Source of the DNA: Furfurilactobacillus entadae
GTDB taxonomy: Bacteria; Bacillota; Bacilli; Lactobacillales; Lactobacillaceae
Direction of reading: 5' to 3'
Assembly: GCF_045862745.1 (NCBI RefSeq)
Contig: NZ_BQXN01000003.1
Span: forward strand, 1-64,000
Length of the DNA stretch: 64,000 nt
Notes under the pieces: model-generated
Databases searched by the model: none
What the model was told of the DNA's origin: nothing
The model's input: only the letters and a program-made list of their open reading frames with translations
Translations under genes and position numbers: made by a program
Shown: positions 18,228 through 27,123 of the stretch, in pieces
Layout: each line of letters opens with the position of its first letter
How positions within the stretch are numbered: position 1 is the stretch's first letter

Positions 18228-18528
18228 ATTCCCACTTGGCGTGCTGCGGGTCTGGGTAGCGTTCATTTAATTCATCGAGATTCTGTTTAGCAACAGCTTC
18301 AAAATCGATGTTTGCCCATTCAGCAATCTGAGATAGATACCATAGCGTATCGCCCAGTTCATGGGTCAACTTTTCTTTATCGAGCGGTCGGCCCTGGAAT
18401 GTATAGCGTTGCACCAAATCAACAACCTGGCCCGCCTCGTTAGCAACCCCCAAGGTGATGTTTGTTAAGACCTGTTCGTTACCAAACAACGTGCGTTTGG
18501 CTTCCTTTTGATACTCGTTAAATTCCAT
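18226..18528 (-). CDS. MazG-like nucleotide pyrophosphohydrolase homologue
   Basis: This 100-residue protein matches the single-domain all-alpha MazG/dUTPase-2 fold. The second metal motif ELGDTLWYLSQIA is intact (E57, D60), and the tail NLDELNERYPD is typical. In the first motif the usual EAGE is EAGQ (E31, A32, G33, Q34; codon CAG), so one expected metal ligand is Gln. Active relatives hydrolyse non-canonical NTPs. This one may be weak or altered. It lies five bases after ysxC in the same unit. Confidence 0.85.
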   Translation of the reverse strand: MEFNEYQKEAKRTLFGNEQVLTNITLGVANEAGQVVDLVQRYTFQGRPLDKEKLTHELGDTLWYLSQIAEWANIDFEAVAKQNLDELNERYPDPQHAKWE

Positions 18529-18533
18529 GGTTC

Positions 18534-19133
18534 CTACTTCCCTTCATTCAACCCCGACTGCTGTTCTAACCATTGCCAAACAGCGTCCTTCCCCTGTTTG
18601 GTTTCAGAAGAAAACTGAATGTATGGTTCATCCGGTGCCATGTTAAGGCCCTTGCGGATCCGGCTCTCCGCTTGATTCCATTTTCCGCGCGCAATTTTAT
18701 CAGACTTCGTTGCGACAACCAGCAACGGGATGTCGTAATAGGCCAACCATTCGTGCATGCTGATGTCATCATCTGATGGCTCATGGCGTGCATCAATCAA
18801 TTGAACGACACCGCGTAGCTGAGGCCGGGAGGTCAAATAGGTTTCGATCATTTGACCAAACTCTTCCCGCGCCTTTTTTGACACCTTCGCAAACCCATAA
18901 CCAGGAACATCCACGAAGAACAGTTGATTTTCCACTTTATAAAAATTAAGTGTTTGTGTCTTCCCTGGCTGACTTGATGTGCGTGCATACGCCTTTCGGT
19001 TAATCAGCGTGTTGATCAGGGATGACTTCCCCACGTTTGACCGTCCTGCCAACGCAATTTCCGGCAGATCCCCATCTGGATACTGCTTTGGTGCCACGGC
19101 ACTAATGGTTAATTTAACCTCATGCACTTCCAT
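18534..19133 (-). CDS. ysxC: Ribosome-biogenesis GTPase YsxC/EngB
   Basis: A 199-residue TRAFAC-class GTPase needed for 50S assembly. P-loop GRSNVGKSS, switch II DVPGYGFAKVSK and the NKxD-type TKSDKI are present. The RBS GAGGAGG is ideal. It lies downstream of clpX but past the clpX terminator. An extended -10 (TG-C-TATGAT, minus strand near 19164) probably gives it its own promoter. Confidence 0.96.
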   Translation of the reverse strand: MEVHEVKLTISAVAPKQYPDGDLPEIALAGRSNVGKSSLINTLINRKAYARTSSQPGKTQTLNFYKVENQLFFVDVPGYGFAKVSKKAREEFGQMIETYLTSRPQLRGVVQLIDARHEPSDDDISMHEWLAYYDIPLLVVATKSDKIARGKWNQAESRIRKGLNMAPDEPYIQFSSETKQGKDAVWQWLEQQSGLNEGK

Positions 19134-19302
19134 GCCGACAACCTCCTCGATTTCAATGCTTCTATCATAGCATAGCCGCCACTAAATTAGCGGTTCACTT
19201 CACTAACATTTTTCTAATCATCACAAGATTCCCTCAACATAAGCATCATCATGATCACCCGTTATGCGCCATGTCGCAATTTTTCAAACAGATCCAGCCA
19301 CA

Positions 19303-19335
19303 AAAAAACGGCCACAAATTCCGTGGCCGTTTTTT
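19303..19335 (-). terminator. Terminator of clpX
   Basis: Perfect arms AAAAAACGGCCAC / GTGGCCGTTTTTT with a seven-base loop. Confidence 0.9.
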
Positions 19336-19358
19336 GAATTCATTAATGCTCGATCCGT

Positions 19359-20624
19359 TTATGATGCTTTTTCAGTTTTTAAAATTAACTCAGGTTCGGC
19401 GTTTGACGTAACCGTCTCCTTAGTAATAACAACCTTTTCAACATCATCACGGCTTGGCAAATCAAACATGATATCACGCATGACTTCTTCCATGATGGAC
19501 CGTAATCCACGAGCACCAGTATCTCTGGCAATCGCTTTTTTCGCCATTTCACGTAACGCAGGCCGCGTGAAGTCAAGTTTCACATCATCCAACCCAATCA
19601 GCTTCGTGTACTGTTTAACCAGTGCATTCTTTGGTTCGGTTAAAATCCGAACAAGATCGGATTCGTCCAACTTTTCCAACGCGGTTAAAATTGGTAACCG
19701 GCCGATAAATTCAGGGATTAACCCAAATTCTAAGAGGTCTTCTGGAATCACGTGTTGCATGATGTCCTTATCGGTCATTTCAGCAACGTTTGGTTGATTG
19801 ACAGAATCTGTACCAAAACCAATGGTCTTTTCACCCATCCGGTTCTTAACGATGGTTTCAATGCCATCAAACGCACCACCAACGATAAACAGCACATTGG
19901 TTGTATCAATCTGAATGAACTCTTGCTGTGGATGTTTCCGACCGCCCTGCGGTGGCACATTCGCAATCGTTCCTTCGAGGATCTTCAGCAGCGCTTGTTG
20001 GACCCCTTCACCAGACACGTCACGCGTAATTGACACGTTTTCGCTCTTCTTAGCAATCTTATCGATTTCATCAATGTACACAATTCCGTGTTCAGCACGT
20101 TCAACATCGTAATCGGCGTTTTGTAACAGCTTCAATAAAATGTTTTCAACGTCTTCACCAACGTAACCAGCTTCAGTCAACGTGGTTGCATCGGCGATTG
20201 CGAATGGAACATTCAAGATCTTTGCTAAACTCTGGGCCAAGTATGTCTTCCCAGAACCAGTTGGGCCAATGATGCTGATATTACTCTTTTGCAATTCAGC
20301 ATCGTTGTCATCGTCAGTTGTGGCCGATAAGTCGTTGATTCGTTTGTAGTGGTTATAAACGGCCACTGACAGCGTCCGTTTTGCTTCACTTTGACCAATG
20401 ACGTACTGGTCCAACGTCTTAACGATTTCCGCTGGTGTTGGTACATCTAGGACTTGACTAGCCGTATCTTCAGCAAATTCTTCATCAATGATTTCTTTAC
20501 AGAGGTCGATACATTCATTACAAATGTATACGCCAGGGCCCGCCACAATCTTCTTCACCTGATCTTGTGACTTTCCACAAAAAGAACAGGTTACAGGGCC
20601 ATTTGGATCTGTCTCATCTATCAT
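19359..20624 (-). CDS. clpX: ATP-dependent Clp protease ATP-binding subunit ClpX
   Basis: A 421-residue AAA+ unfoldase that feeds substrates to ClpP. The N-terminal zinc-binding domain has Cys pairs (CSFCGKS and CNECIDLC). Walker A is GPTGSGKTY, Walker B IVYIDEIDKI, and the pore and ClpP-contact loops follow. The ATG at 20624 has GAGGG about 8 bases upstream. A GTG at 20636 is in frame but less well placed. I see no CtsR or CIRCE operator, but a perfect hairpin (20653-20671) lies in the 5' leader. Confidence 0.97.
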   Translation of the reverse strand: MIDETDPNGPVTCSFCGKSQDQVKKIVAGPGVYICNECIDLCKEIIDEEFAEDTASQVLDVPTPAEIVKTLDQYVIGQSEAKRTLSVAVYNHYKRINDLSATTDDDNDAELQKSNISIIGPTGSGKTYLAQSLAKILNVPFAIADATTLTEAGYVGEDVENILLKLLQNADYDVERAEHGIVYIDEIDKIAKKSENVSITRDVSGEGVQQALLKILEGTIANVPPQGGRKHPQQEFIQIDTTNVLFIVGGAFDGIETIVKNRMGEKTIGFGTDSVNQPNVAEMTDKDIMQHVIPEDLLEFGLIPEFIGRLPILTALEKLDESDLVRILTEPKNALVKQYTKLIGLDDVKLDFTRPALREMAKKAIARDTGARGLRSIMEEVMRDIMFDLPSRDDVEKVVITKETVTSNAEPELILKTEKAS

Positions 20625-20652
20625 TAGCACCCTCACTCTCTTTACTCAATTG

Positions 20653-20671
20653 ATCCTCGCGCGGCGAGGAT
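20653..20671 (-). promoter_or_regulatory. Perfect stem-loop in the clpX leader
   Basis: ATCCTCGC-GCG-GCGAGGAT is a perfect eight-base-pair stem with a three-base loop. It lies between an extended -10 (TG-C-TATGAT, box at 20685-20690) and the ribosome site. Confidence 0.5.
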
Positions 20672-20800
20672 TTAGACTACGAATATCATAGCAGGTTTCT
20701 AAATAAAGCCCTAATGACTTGCTTAGTCCCGCCTCAATTAATTCCGGAGGCTATTGTAACACGCACCGCGCAATTATGCTTGGGTCAAAACTTGACCGAT

Positions 20801-20835
20801 AAAAAATGAGCCACCATCGCTGGTCACTCATTTTT
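20801..20835 (-). terminator. Terminator of tig
   Basis: Outer arms AAAAATGAG / CTCATTTTT with an imperfect inner stem, followed by a T run on the minus strand. Confidence 0.75.
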
Positions 20836-20859
20836 CAAACCGTTAATTAAAAAATGTGA

Positions 20860-22188
20860 CTACTTTTCGTCACTCTTTTTAGTTGATTTCTTTGCTTCTT
20901 GCTTAGCATTGTCAGCAATCAGGTCAACGGCCTTCTTGATGGCGATGTCATGCTTCAACATGTCGTCAGTCAAAGCTGAACGAACAGCTGATTCTTCCAT
21001 GTTGTATTGACCAGCCAAGTTTTTAACTTCAGCATCAACGTCTTCATCCGTTGCAGCCAAGTTTTCAGCATCAACGATGGCTTCCAGAACAAGGTTTGTC
21101 TTAACGCGACGTTCTGCGTCAGGAGCAAATTGCTTGTGTAAGTCGTCTTCCGTCGTCCCAGTGATCTGGTAGTACGTTTCAGGGTTGATCCCTTGTTGAG
21201 CCATTTGAGCCAAGTATTGGTCCATCTGACGGTGAATGTCTTCATCAACCATGGCTGCAGGAATGTCACCACCAACGACTTCAGCGTTGTCAACAGCAGC
21301 GTTAATCGCAGCGTCTTCAACAGCATCATGAGCAGCCGTCTTCTTTTCTTCCTTCAAACGGTCTTTTGTCTTGGCTTGTAATTCTTCAAGACTGTCAACA
21401 TCTTCGTCAACGTCCTTGGCGAATTCATCGTCCATTTCAGGCAGTTCCTTAGTCTTTACTTCGTGGATCTTAACATCAAAGATGGCTTCCTTACCAGCTA
21501 AATCACTAGCTTGGTAGTCCTTAGGGAACGTAACGTTAACTTGAACGTCTTCATCCGCCTTGTGACCAACCAACTGATCTTCAAAACCAGGAATAAAGGA
21601 GTTAGAACCCAATTCCAAACTGTAGTTATCAGCCTTACCACCATCAAAGTGGTTACCGTCAACAGAACCATCAAAATCGATAACAACTGTGTCACCGTTT
21701 TCAGCAGCCTTGTCTTCTTTAAGAACCAATTCAGCTTGTTGTTCACGCATCTTTTCAAGTTCTTCAGTAACTTGCTTTGCTGTAACTGTTGTTGATTGCT
21801 TAGGAACTGAAACACCCTTGTAGTCGCCCAACTTGATTTCTGGGGCAAGCGTTACAACGGCCTTCAAAACCCAGTCAGAGCCCTTTTCCATGCTCTTAAC
21901 GTCGATTTGTGGTTGATCAACTGGTGTAATGCCAGCTTCTTCAACGGCCTTTGAGTAGGCTTCTGGTAACACGATGTTCAACGCATCGTTATACAATGAT
22001 TCCTCACCGTACATCTGGTTAAAGATAGCACGGGGAACCTTGCCCTTACGGAAACCAGGGATGTTCAGTTGTTTCCGAGTGTTAGTGAAGGCTTGATCCA
22101 TACCTTGTTGGATCGTTTCGTTAGCGATTGAGAATGTCAATTCGCCTTGGTTGCCTTCTTTTTTAGCAAATTCTGCTTTAGCGACCAT
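20860..22188 (-). CDS. tig: Trigger factor chaperone
   Basis: A 442-residue ribosome-bound chaperone and peptidyl-prolyl isomerase. The ribosome-docking signature is GFRKGKVPR (near residue 45). An FKBP-type domain spans roughly 150-245 (GDTVVIDFDGSVDG), followed by the helical substrate-cradling C-domain and a Lys-rich tail. Good TGGAGGA ribosome site. The leader contains a striking 27-base palindrome at 22240-22266. Confidence 0.97.
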   Translation of the reverse strand: MVAKAEFAKKEGNQGELTFSIANETIQQGMDQAFTNTRKQLNIPGFRKGKVPRAIFNQMYGEESLYNDALNIVLPEAYSKAVEEAGITPVDQPQIDVKSMEKGSDWVLKAVVTLAPEIKLGDYKGVSVPKQSTTVTAKQVTEELEKMREQQAELVLKEDKAAENGDTVVIDFDGSVDGNHFDGGKADNYSLELGSNSFIPGFEDQLVGHKADEDVQVNVTFPKDYQASDLAGKEAIFDVKIHEVKTKELPEMDDEFAKDVDEDVDSLEELQAKTKDRLKEEKKTAAHDAVEDAAINAAVDNAEVVGGDIPAAMVDEDIHRQMDQYLAQMAQQGINPETYYQITGTTEDDLHKQFAPDAERRVKTNLVLEAIVDAENLAATDEDVDAEVKNLAGQYNMEESAVRSALTDDMLKHDIAIKKAVDLIADNAKQEAKKSTKKSDEK

Positions 22189-22239
22189 TTAAAAATTCCT
22201 CCAGTTGAAGTCACGCTGTTCACGCACTTCTGTTAAATT

Positions 22240-22266
22240 GCATACGTTTAACAGTTTAACGTATGC
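22240..22266. repeat. 27-base near-perfect palindrome upstream of tig
   Basis: Arms GCATACGTT and AACGTATGC are perfect over nine pairs. After one mismatch, three more pairs close on a single central base. It lies about 50 bases before the tig start, so it is either a protein operator in the promoter or a leader hairpin. Confidence 0.6.
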
Positions 22267-22335
22267 CTGTCCGAAAGTAAATAAACACGGGGAAAAAGTC
22301 TTCCACCTGCCCGGATTGATTTACTTTTGGTAAAT

Positions 22336-22366
22336 AAAAAGTGCTTGACCAAAATGGCCAAGCACT
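22336..22366 (-). terminator. Terminator of tuf
   Basis: Arms AGTGCTTGaCCA / TGGcCAAGCACT with a three-base loop, then TTTTTATTT on the minus strand. Confidence 0.88.
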
Positions 22367-22411
22367 CGTGATTGCTATCTCAGGCAACCACTAATTTAGC
22401 CAAGGCTAAAA

Positions 22412-23599
22412 TTAGTCGTCGATTTCTGAAACAACACCGGCACCAACAGTGTGTCCACCTTCACGAACAGTGAACTTAGTACCCTTTTCAATGGCAGCTG
22501 GTTCGATCAGTTCAACAGTGAACGTTACGTTATCACCAGGCATAACCATTTCTACGCCATCAGGCAATTCAATAACACCAGTGATATCAGTGGTGTGGAA
22601 GTAGAATTGTGGACGGTAGTTTGAGAAGAATGGTGTATGACGACCACCTTCGTCCTTTGATAAGATGTAGACTTCACCCTTGAACTTCTTGTGCGTCTGG
22701 ATTGAACCAGGTGCAGCAAGAACTTGTCCACGGACAACTTGGTCGCGGTCAATCCCACGAAGCAAGGCACCGATGTTGTCACCGGCTTCACCTAAGTCAA
22801 GTGTCTTACGGAACATTTCAAGACCAGTAACCGTTGTCTTTTGGATGTCTTCCTTCAAACCAACGATTGAAACTTCGTCCCCAACCTTAACAGTCCCACG
22901 GTCGATACGACCTGAAGCAACAGTACCACGACCAGTGATCGTAAATACGTCTTCAACAGGCATCAAGAAAGGCTTGTCAGTGTCACGGTCTGGTGTTGGG
23001 ATGTATTCATCAACAACGTCCATCAAGTGCAAGATAACCTTTTCTTGTTCTTCGTCGCCTTCAAGAGCCTTCAAAGCTGAACCGCGCAGAACTGGAATAT
23101 CGTCACCAGGGAAATCGTATTCAGAAAGTAATTCCCGAACTTCCATTTCAACCAGGTCAACCAATTCGTCATCGTCAACTAAGTCAGTCTTGTTCAAGAA
23201 CACAACGATGTAGTTAACACCAACTTGGCGAGCTAACAGAATGTGTTCACGTGTTTGTGGCATTGGACCATCAGTAGCGGCAACAACCAAGATTGCACCG
23301 TCCATCTGAGCAGCACCAGTGATCATGTTCTTAACGTAGTCCGCGTGTCCTGGGGCGTCGATATGAGCATAATGACGCTTTTCAGTTTCGTATTCAACGT
23401 GGGCAGTGTTGATCGTAATTCCACGTTCACGTTCTTCAGGGGCAGCATCGATTGAAGAATAATCTTGTTCCTTAGCCAAACCCTTGGCTGCCAATACCTT
23501 AGTAATAGCAGCAGTTAAAGTAGTCTTCCCATGGTCAACGTGGCCGATAGTACCAATGTTGACGTGGGGCTTAGTTCTTTCATAATGTTCTTTAGCCAA
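22412..23599 (-). CDS. tuf: Elongation factor Tu
   Basis: A 395-residue GTPase that delivers aminoacyl-tRNA to the ribosome. It has GHVDHGKTTL, DAPGHADY and NKTDLVDD GTP-binding motifs and full three-domain length. The start codon is TTG at 23599, placed about 8 bases after GGAGG. No in-frame ATG or GTG lies nearby. The promoter is strong (23663-23690). Codon use is highly biased, as expected. Confidence 0.98.
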   Translation of the reverse strand: MAKEHYERTKPHVNIGTIGHVDHGKTTLTAAITKVLAAKGLAKEQDYSSIDAAPEERERGITINTAHVEYETEKRHYAHIDAPGHADYVKNMITGAAQMDGAILVVAATDGPMPQTREHILLARQVGVNYIVVFLNKTDLVDDDELVDLVEMEVRELLSEYDFPGDDIPVLRGSALKALEGDEEQEKVILHLMDVVDEYIPTPDRDTDKPFLMPVEDVFTITGRGTVASGRIDRGTVKVGDEVSIVGLKEDIQKTTVTGLEMFRKTLDLGEAGDNIGALLRGIDRDQVVRGQVLAAPGSIQTHKKFKGEVYILSKDEGGRHTPFFSNYRPQFYFHTTDITGVIELPDGVEMVMPGDNVTFTVELIEPAAIEKGTKFTVREGGHTVGAGVVSEIDD

Positions 23600-23662
23600 A
23601 ATGAAAACCTCCAGTGTGTGATAGAAGAATGTCAGGTGCGCCCTGACAAATCTTTATAAAAT

Positions 23663-23690
23663 AGTATACTACATCCCTAGTTGATAACAA
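23663..23690 (-). promoter_or_regulatory. tuf promoter
   Basis: Minus strand -35 TTGTTA (23685-23690), 16-base spacer, -10 TATACT (23663-23668), about 65 bases upstream of the start codon. Confidence 0.75.
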
Positions 23691-23714
23691 AGTGAAAAAC
23701 ATTGATTTTTCACT
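23691..23714. repeat. Inverted repeat abutting the tuf -35 box
   Basis: AGTGAAAAA-N6-TTTTTCACT, a perfect nine-base-pair dyad, sits immediately upstream of the -35. It may be an A/T-rich upstream element or a terminator for the TPR gene. The T tract is too weak to decide. Confidence 0.4.
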
Positions 23715-23823
23715 GTTTCAGCCCAAGAATCCTTAAGTATTATATATACTGCTCGTTTGTTTGTAAACACATAACCCCGAAAATTTTGCATCAGCTTAAT
23801 GAAATCGACATAAGTAACGGGAT

Positions 23824-24753
23824 TTAATCATCATTAGCAACAAGTTCAGCGGTCAATTGTTCCAGGCGTCGTTGCCAGTTTGAAACACTTTCACTGACCG
23901 TTTGATCATCGCCACGATAAATTTCAATTAAACCTGTGACCCACTCATCAGGATCTGTGACAACGTCGTTTAGGCGTGGATAAACAAGCGTTAACTGTAA
24001 CCGGACCTCTTGCGTTAATAATGTTTCAGCAACAGGATCTTCATCAACCAATCGATCCTGCAACTTTTTTTGGACTTGCTGATAGATGGCGTCATCGTCC
24101 AGCGGTGTTAGCTGCGCTGGCACCACTTCATGCGTTTTTTCATCAAGCCAGCGATAAGAAACTGGCTCATCAAGTTGAACGCGCTGGAGCACTTCTAAAA
24201 TGCTGGCACGATATAACGGGTGCAGGTACGGATCAAGGAGTAAAAACTTTGCCCCCGTTTCGAACTCCGCTAACGGTAATTTCATCGCCGCTTGAAACCG
24301 GTGTTGTTGTTCTAAGACTGAATCATCGCTCATGTGATAGAAGTGTTTAGCGACTGTCTTTATTGTGGCCGCCGTTTCGGTCCGGGCCGCTTGTTCAGCC
24401 CCTTCGATCAAGGTTTCACTTTCGATCCTTAACGTTGGTTCATGAATCCCTGCTGTAACCTCATGCGCCAAAATAAAGTCGTGCACACGAAGCAACAGCG
24501 TTAGCAAAAATCGCCAATCGGCCGCGGTCCCTAAATAACTATTTAAAAATTCTCCGGCATACATCCGCGCTCGTGAATATTCTTCGTGCATGTACAGTGC
24601 CTGAACCAGCAAGTGGTTCACCTCAGGCAACTGCACTTCTTCATATAATTTTTCTAACAAAGAAGCCGCCTGCGCGTAATCTTCGTCATTAAACGCTTGT
24701 TTAGCGTTGGCGACAATTTCACGTTGGCGACTGGTCAATGCGTCTTCCGACAT
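23824..24753 (-). CDS. TPR-like helical repeat protein of unknown function
   Basis: A 309-residue acidic cytoplasmic protein. The first 80 residues look like two tetratricopeptide hairpins (NAKQAFNDEDYAQAASLL, then EVNHLLVQALYMHEEYSRA). The rest is also helical and less repetitive. No catalytic motif is seen. It starts six bases after the RNase J2 stop, so it is made from the same message, which hints at a link with RNA turnover or ribosome function (inference). Confidence 0.75.
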   Translation of the reverse strand: MSEDALTSRQREIVANAKQAFNDEDYAQAASLLEKLYEEVQLPEVNHLLVQALYMHEEYSRARMYAGEFLNSYLGTAADWRFLLTLLLRVHDFILAHEVTAGIHEPTLRIESETLIEGAEQAARTETAATIKTVAKHFYHMSDDSVLEQQHRFQAAMKLPLAEFETGAKFLLLDPYLHPLYRASILEVLQRVQLDEPVSYRWLDEKTHEVVPAQLTPLDDDAIYQQVQKKLQDRLVDEDPVAETLLTQEVRLQLTLVYPRLNDVVTDPDEWVTGLIEIYRGDDQTVSESVSNWQRRLEQLTAELVANDD

Positions 24754-24759
24754 TTGCTG

Positions 24760-26484
24760 TTACTCCTGTTCAGTTGACTTCTTTGTGCCTCGTTTTGCGC
24801 GGCCATGGTGGGCGTGCTGATTAACTTCCATGATGACCGGTAAAATCACTGGATGGCGCTTCGTTTGGTCAAATAGATAACGACCAAGCTGTTCGCGAAC
24901 ATCTTGCTTCAAGTGGCCCCAATCAAATTCCTTGTTATCCAAGTTGTTTTGAACGGCCTTTGTCACTAATTCGCTTGCTTCATGCATCAGGTCGCGGTTG
25001 GCCTTCACGTAAACAAAGCCACGTGACGTGATCTTTGGCTGCGCTACGATCCGTTTTTTCTTCCGATCAATGGTCACAACCGCGATAAAAATCCCGTCTT
25101 CCGAAAGAATTTTCCGGTCACGGAGCACAATGTTTCCGATGTCACCCACACCGATACCGTCAATCATGGTATTTCCGACTTCAACACTTTCTGCAAGGTG
25201 CATTGGCGTTTCACCATCGTAAACCAGTGAGTCGCCCCGCTGCGTTAAGAAAATGTGGTCAGCAGGAATCCCTGTTTCCATGGCTAATTTAGCGTGCCGG
25301 TTTAAGACCCGGTATTCCCCCTGAATGGGAACTAAGTATTCAGGGTGCATAAAGTTCAACATTAACTGCAAATCGGCTGGGGTCCCGTGACCTGAAGATG
25401 GTAAATTGTCAGAAATGGCCTCAACGTGCGCACCCGTCCGGAAAATGAGGTCCCGTGTCTTTGCCATCGTCGTTTCCATCGCATGTGATGGGGTCGTTGT
25501 AATGAAGACAAAATCGCCTTCGCCAATCTTCACTTGACGATCTTCACCAGTTGCCATCCGCTGCAACGCCTTGATTGGTTCACCCATCCGCCCCGTCTCC
25601 AAAATGACGGTTTGTTCTGGTGCAAGGCTATCCATGTTCTTTGGGTTAACCAACAGATCTGGCGTTGGTAATTCTAGCCGACCGAGTCGCATGGCCGTCC
25701 GAACAATTTTTTCCAAATCATGGCCCATCAACACAACCTTGCGTTCTGTCGCTGCGGCTGCGTCAAAAATCTGTTGAATCCGTAAAATGTTTGAGGCAAC
25801 ACTCGCCACGATGATGCGGCCATGATGGCCTGCAAACTTATCATGAACTAAAGTTTCAATGGCGTTTTCTGTGGCCGCCTGCCCGTAAATCTCGGCACCA
25901 GCTGAGTCACTTAATAACGCCACAACACCGTTTTTCCCAATTTCACCCAATCGCGCAAGATCTGTTTGGTAATACGGTGCAGCCGTTTGATCGAACTTAA
26001 AGTCCCCTGTGTAAACCACTTGTCCCAGCGGCGTTTTCACAACGATCCCTAATGATTCAGGAATGCTATGGGTTGTCTTGAAAAAGGACACGGTTTCTAG
26101 TCCAAAGTCGATTTCTGTATCAGCATCCACAATGTGGAAATCAGTAAACTTCTTCGACTGAGGATCGTTTTCAACGTTTAGCTTAGCCAGTTCAATGGTT
26201 AACTTGGACCCAAAAACGGGCACGTTAAACTCACTGACAAAGTATGGTAATGCGCCAATGGCATCCGCATGACCATGGGTTAAAAAGACCCCCACAATCT
26301 GGTCTGCGTGTTCACGCAAGTATGTCCAGTCAGGAATAACGACATCGATCCCTAACAATTCATTTTCTGGGTACTTTAGCCCACAATCGAGGATAAAAAT
26401 ATCCTCATTAACTTCCAATGCGTACATGTTTTTACCGTTTTCGCGAACACCACCAAACGGCATAATTCTAATTTGATCACTCAC
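24760..26484 (-). CDS. rnjB: Ribonuclease J2
   Basis: A 574-residue metallo-beta-lactamase/beta-CASP ribonuclease. The first metal motif reads THGHADAIG (H70, H72, D74, A75), whereas the paralogue at 47961 has the full HGHEDH. Loss of that His fits RNase J2, which in Firmicutes is usually the weaker partner in a J1/J2 complex. TTHSIPES, GDFKFD and SGHG motifs are retained. I place the start at GTG 26484 because GAGGTGA precedes it. The frame continues upstream to 26526 without a ribosome site. It lies downstream of rpsO and upstream of the TPR gene. Confidence 0.92.
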   Translation of the reverse strand: MSDQIRIMPFGGVRENGKNMYALEVNEDIFILDCGLKYPENELLGIDVVIPDWTYLREHADQIVGVFLTHGHADAIGALPYFVSEFNVPVFGSKLTIELAKLNVENDPQSKKFTDFHIVDADTEIDFGLETVSFFKTTHSIPESLGIVVKTPLGQVVYTGDFKFDQTAAPYYQTDLARLGEIGKNGVVALLSDSAGAEIYGQAATENAIETLVHDKFAGHHGRIIVASVASNILRIQQIFDAAAATERKVVLMGHDLEKIVRTAMRLGRLELPTPDLLVNPKNMDSLAPEQTVILETGRMGEPIKALQRMATGEDRQVKIGEGDFVFITTTPSHAMETTMAKTRDLIFRTGAHVEAISDNLPSSGHGTPADLQLMLNFMHPEYLVPIQGEYRVLNRHAKLAMETGIPADHIFLTQRGDSLVYDGETPMHLAESVEVGNTMIDGIGVGDIGNIVLRDRKILSEDGIFIAVVTIDRKKKRIVAQPKITSRGFVYVKANRDLMHEASELVTKAVQNNLDNKEFDWGHLKQDVREQLGRYLFDQTKRHPVILPVIMEVNQHAHHGRAKRGTKKSTEQE

Positions 26485-26810
26485 GTTGTTCACCTCATAA
26501 TAGTATGGACAAAGTGATCTCGCCATGTTTCTTCGGTTTATCTATAGTGTAAACGCTGGTTAATCCGGGATTTACAGTACGTAAACAGCCTCACGTCGCT
26601 ATTGAACAGTTGGACGTGTCTAACGGAGCGGCAACTCCACAAAACATTGGTGATCACTTTGAAAATTTTGTCTGGATAATCAATTAGTGTTAGCTTAGCA
26701 TACTCACCGGTAAAAACCAATCACAGCGCCACGCCCCTGCTAAGGAAACGCAAAAAGGACGGCTCCCAAACGGGAACCGTCCTTCTTCACACACTTCGGT
26801 CGATCTGTGA
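26485..26810. other. Gap between rnjB and rpsO
   Basis: It holds the rpsO terminator at its right end and a small GGAG-TTGCC-GCTCC hairpin on the minus strand. There is no convincing ORF and no RNA I recognise. The rnjB promoter must lie here, but I cannot point to a clear one. Confidence 0.5.
26755..26784 (-). terminator. Terminator of rpsO
   Basis: AAGGACGGcTCCC / GGGAaCCGTCCTT with a T run on the minus strand. Confidence 0.88.
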
Positions 26811-27080
26811 TTACCGACGAAGACCTAACTTTTGGATCAACGTCCGGTAACGTTCAATATCCGTGTCACGCAGGTAACGCAGTAAGTTACGACGGTGACC
26901 AATCTTCTTCAACAAACCACGTTGTGAGTGGTAGTCGTGAGTGTGCACTTGCAAGTGCGCGTTCAATTGGTTGATGTCAGCAGTCAAAACTGCGATTTGA
27001 ACTTCAGCAGAACCCGTGTCACCTTCGTGACGAGCGTATTCTGTCATAATTTGGTTCTTTTCTGCTTGTGTAATAGCCAT
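26811..27080 (-). CDS. rpsO: 30S ribosomal protein S15
   Basis: An 89-residue primary 16S rRNA-binding protein. The family core HEGDTGSAEVQIAVLT, HDYHSQRGLL and GHRRNLLRYL is intact. Length fixes the start at ATG 27080, with the longer frame to 27206 rejected. The leader carries a GTCGC/GCGAC hairpin (27124-27146), possibly for autoregulation. Confidence 0.98.
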   Translation of the reverse strand: MAITQAEKNQIMTEYARHEGDTGSAEVQIAVLTADINQLNAHLQVHTHDYHSQRGLLKKIGHRRNLLRYLRDTDIERYRTLIQKLGLRR

Positions 27081-27123
27081 GGATAATATCCACCTTTCGA
27101 TTTTTGTCACCACATACCGAGTC

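Noticed and set aside
19264..19797. 177-codon plus-strand frame
   Set aside because: It lies antisense to clpX and runs through the clpX terminator. The composition is that of a shadow frame.
20640..20860. CtsR or CIRCE heat-shock operator upstream of clpX
   Set aside because: No GGTCAAA-type heptad and no TTAGCACTC/GAGTGCTAA pair is found. Only the GC-rich hairpin is there.
22680..23213. 177-codon plus-strand frame inside tuf
   Set aside because: Antisense to tuf. It arises from strongly biased codons, not from a gene.
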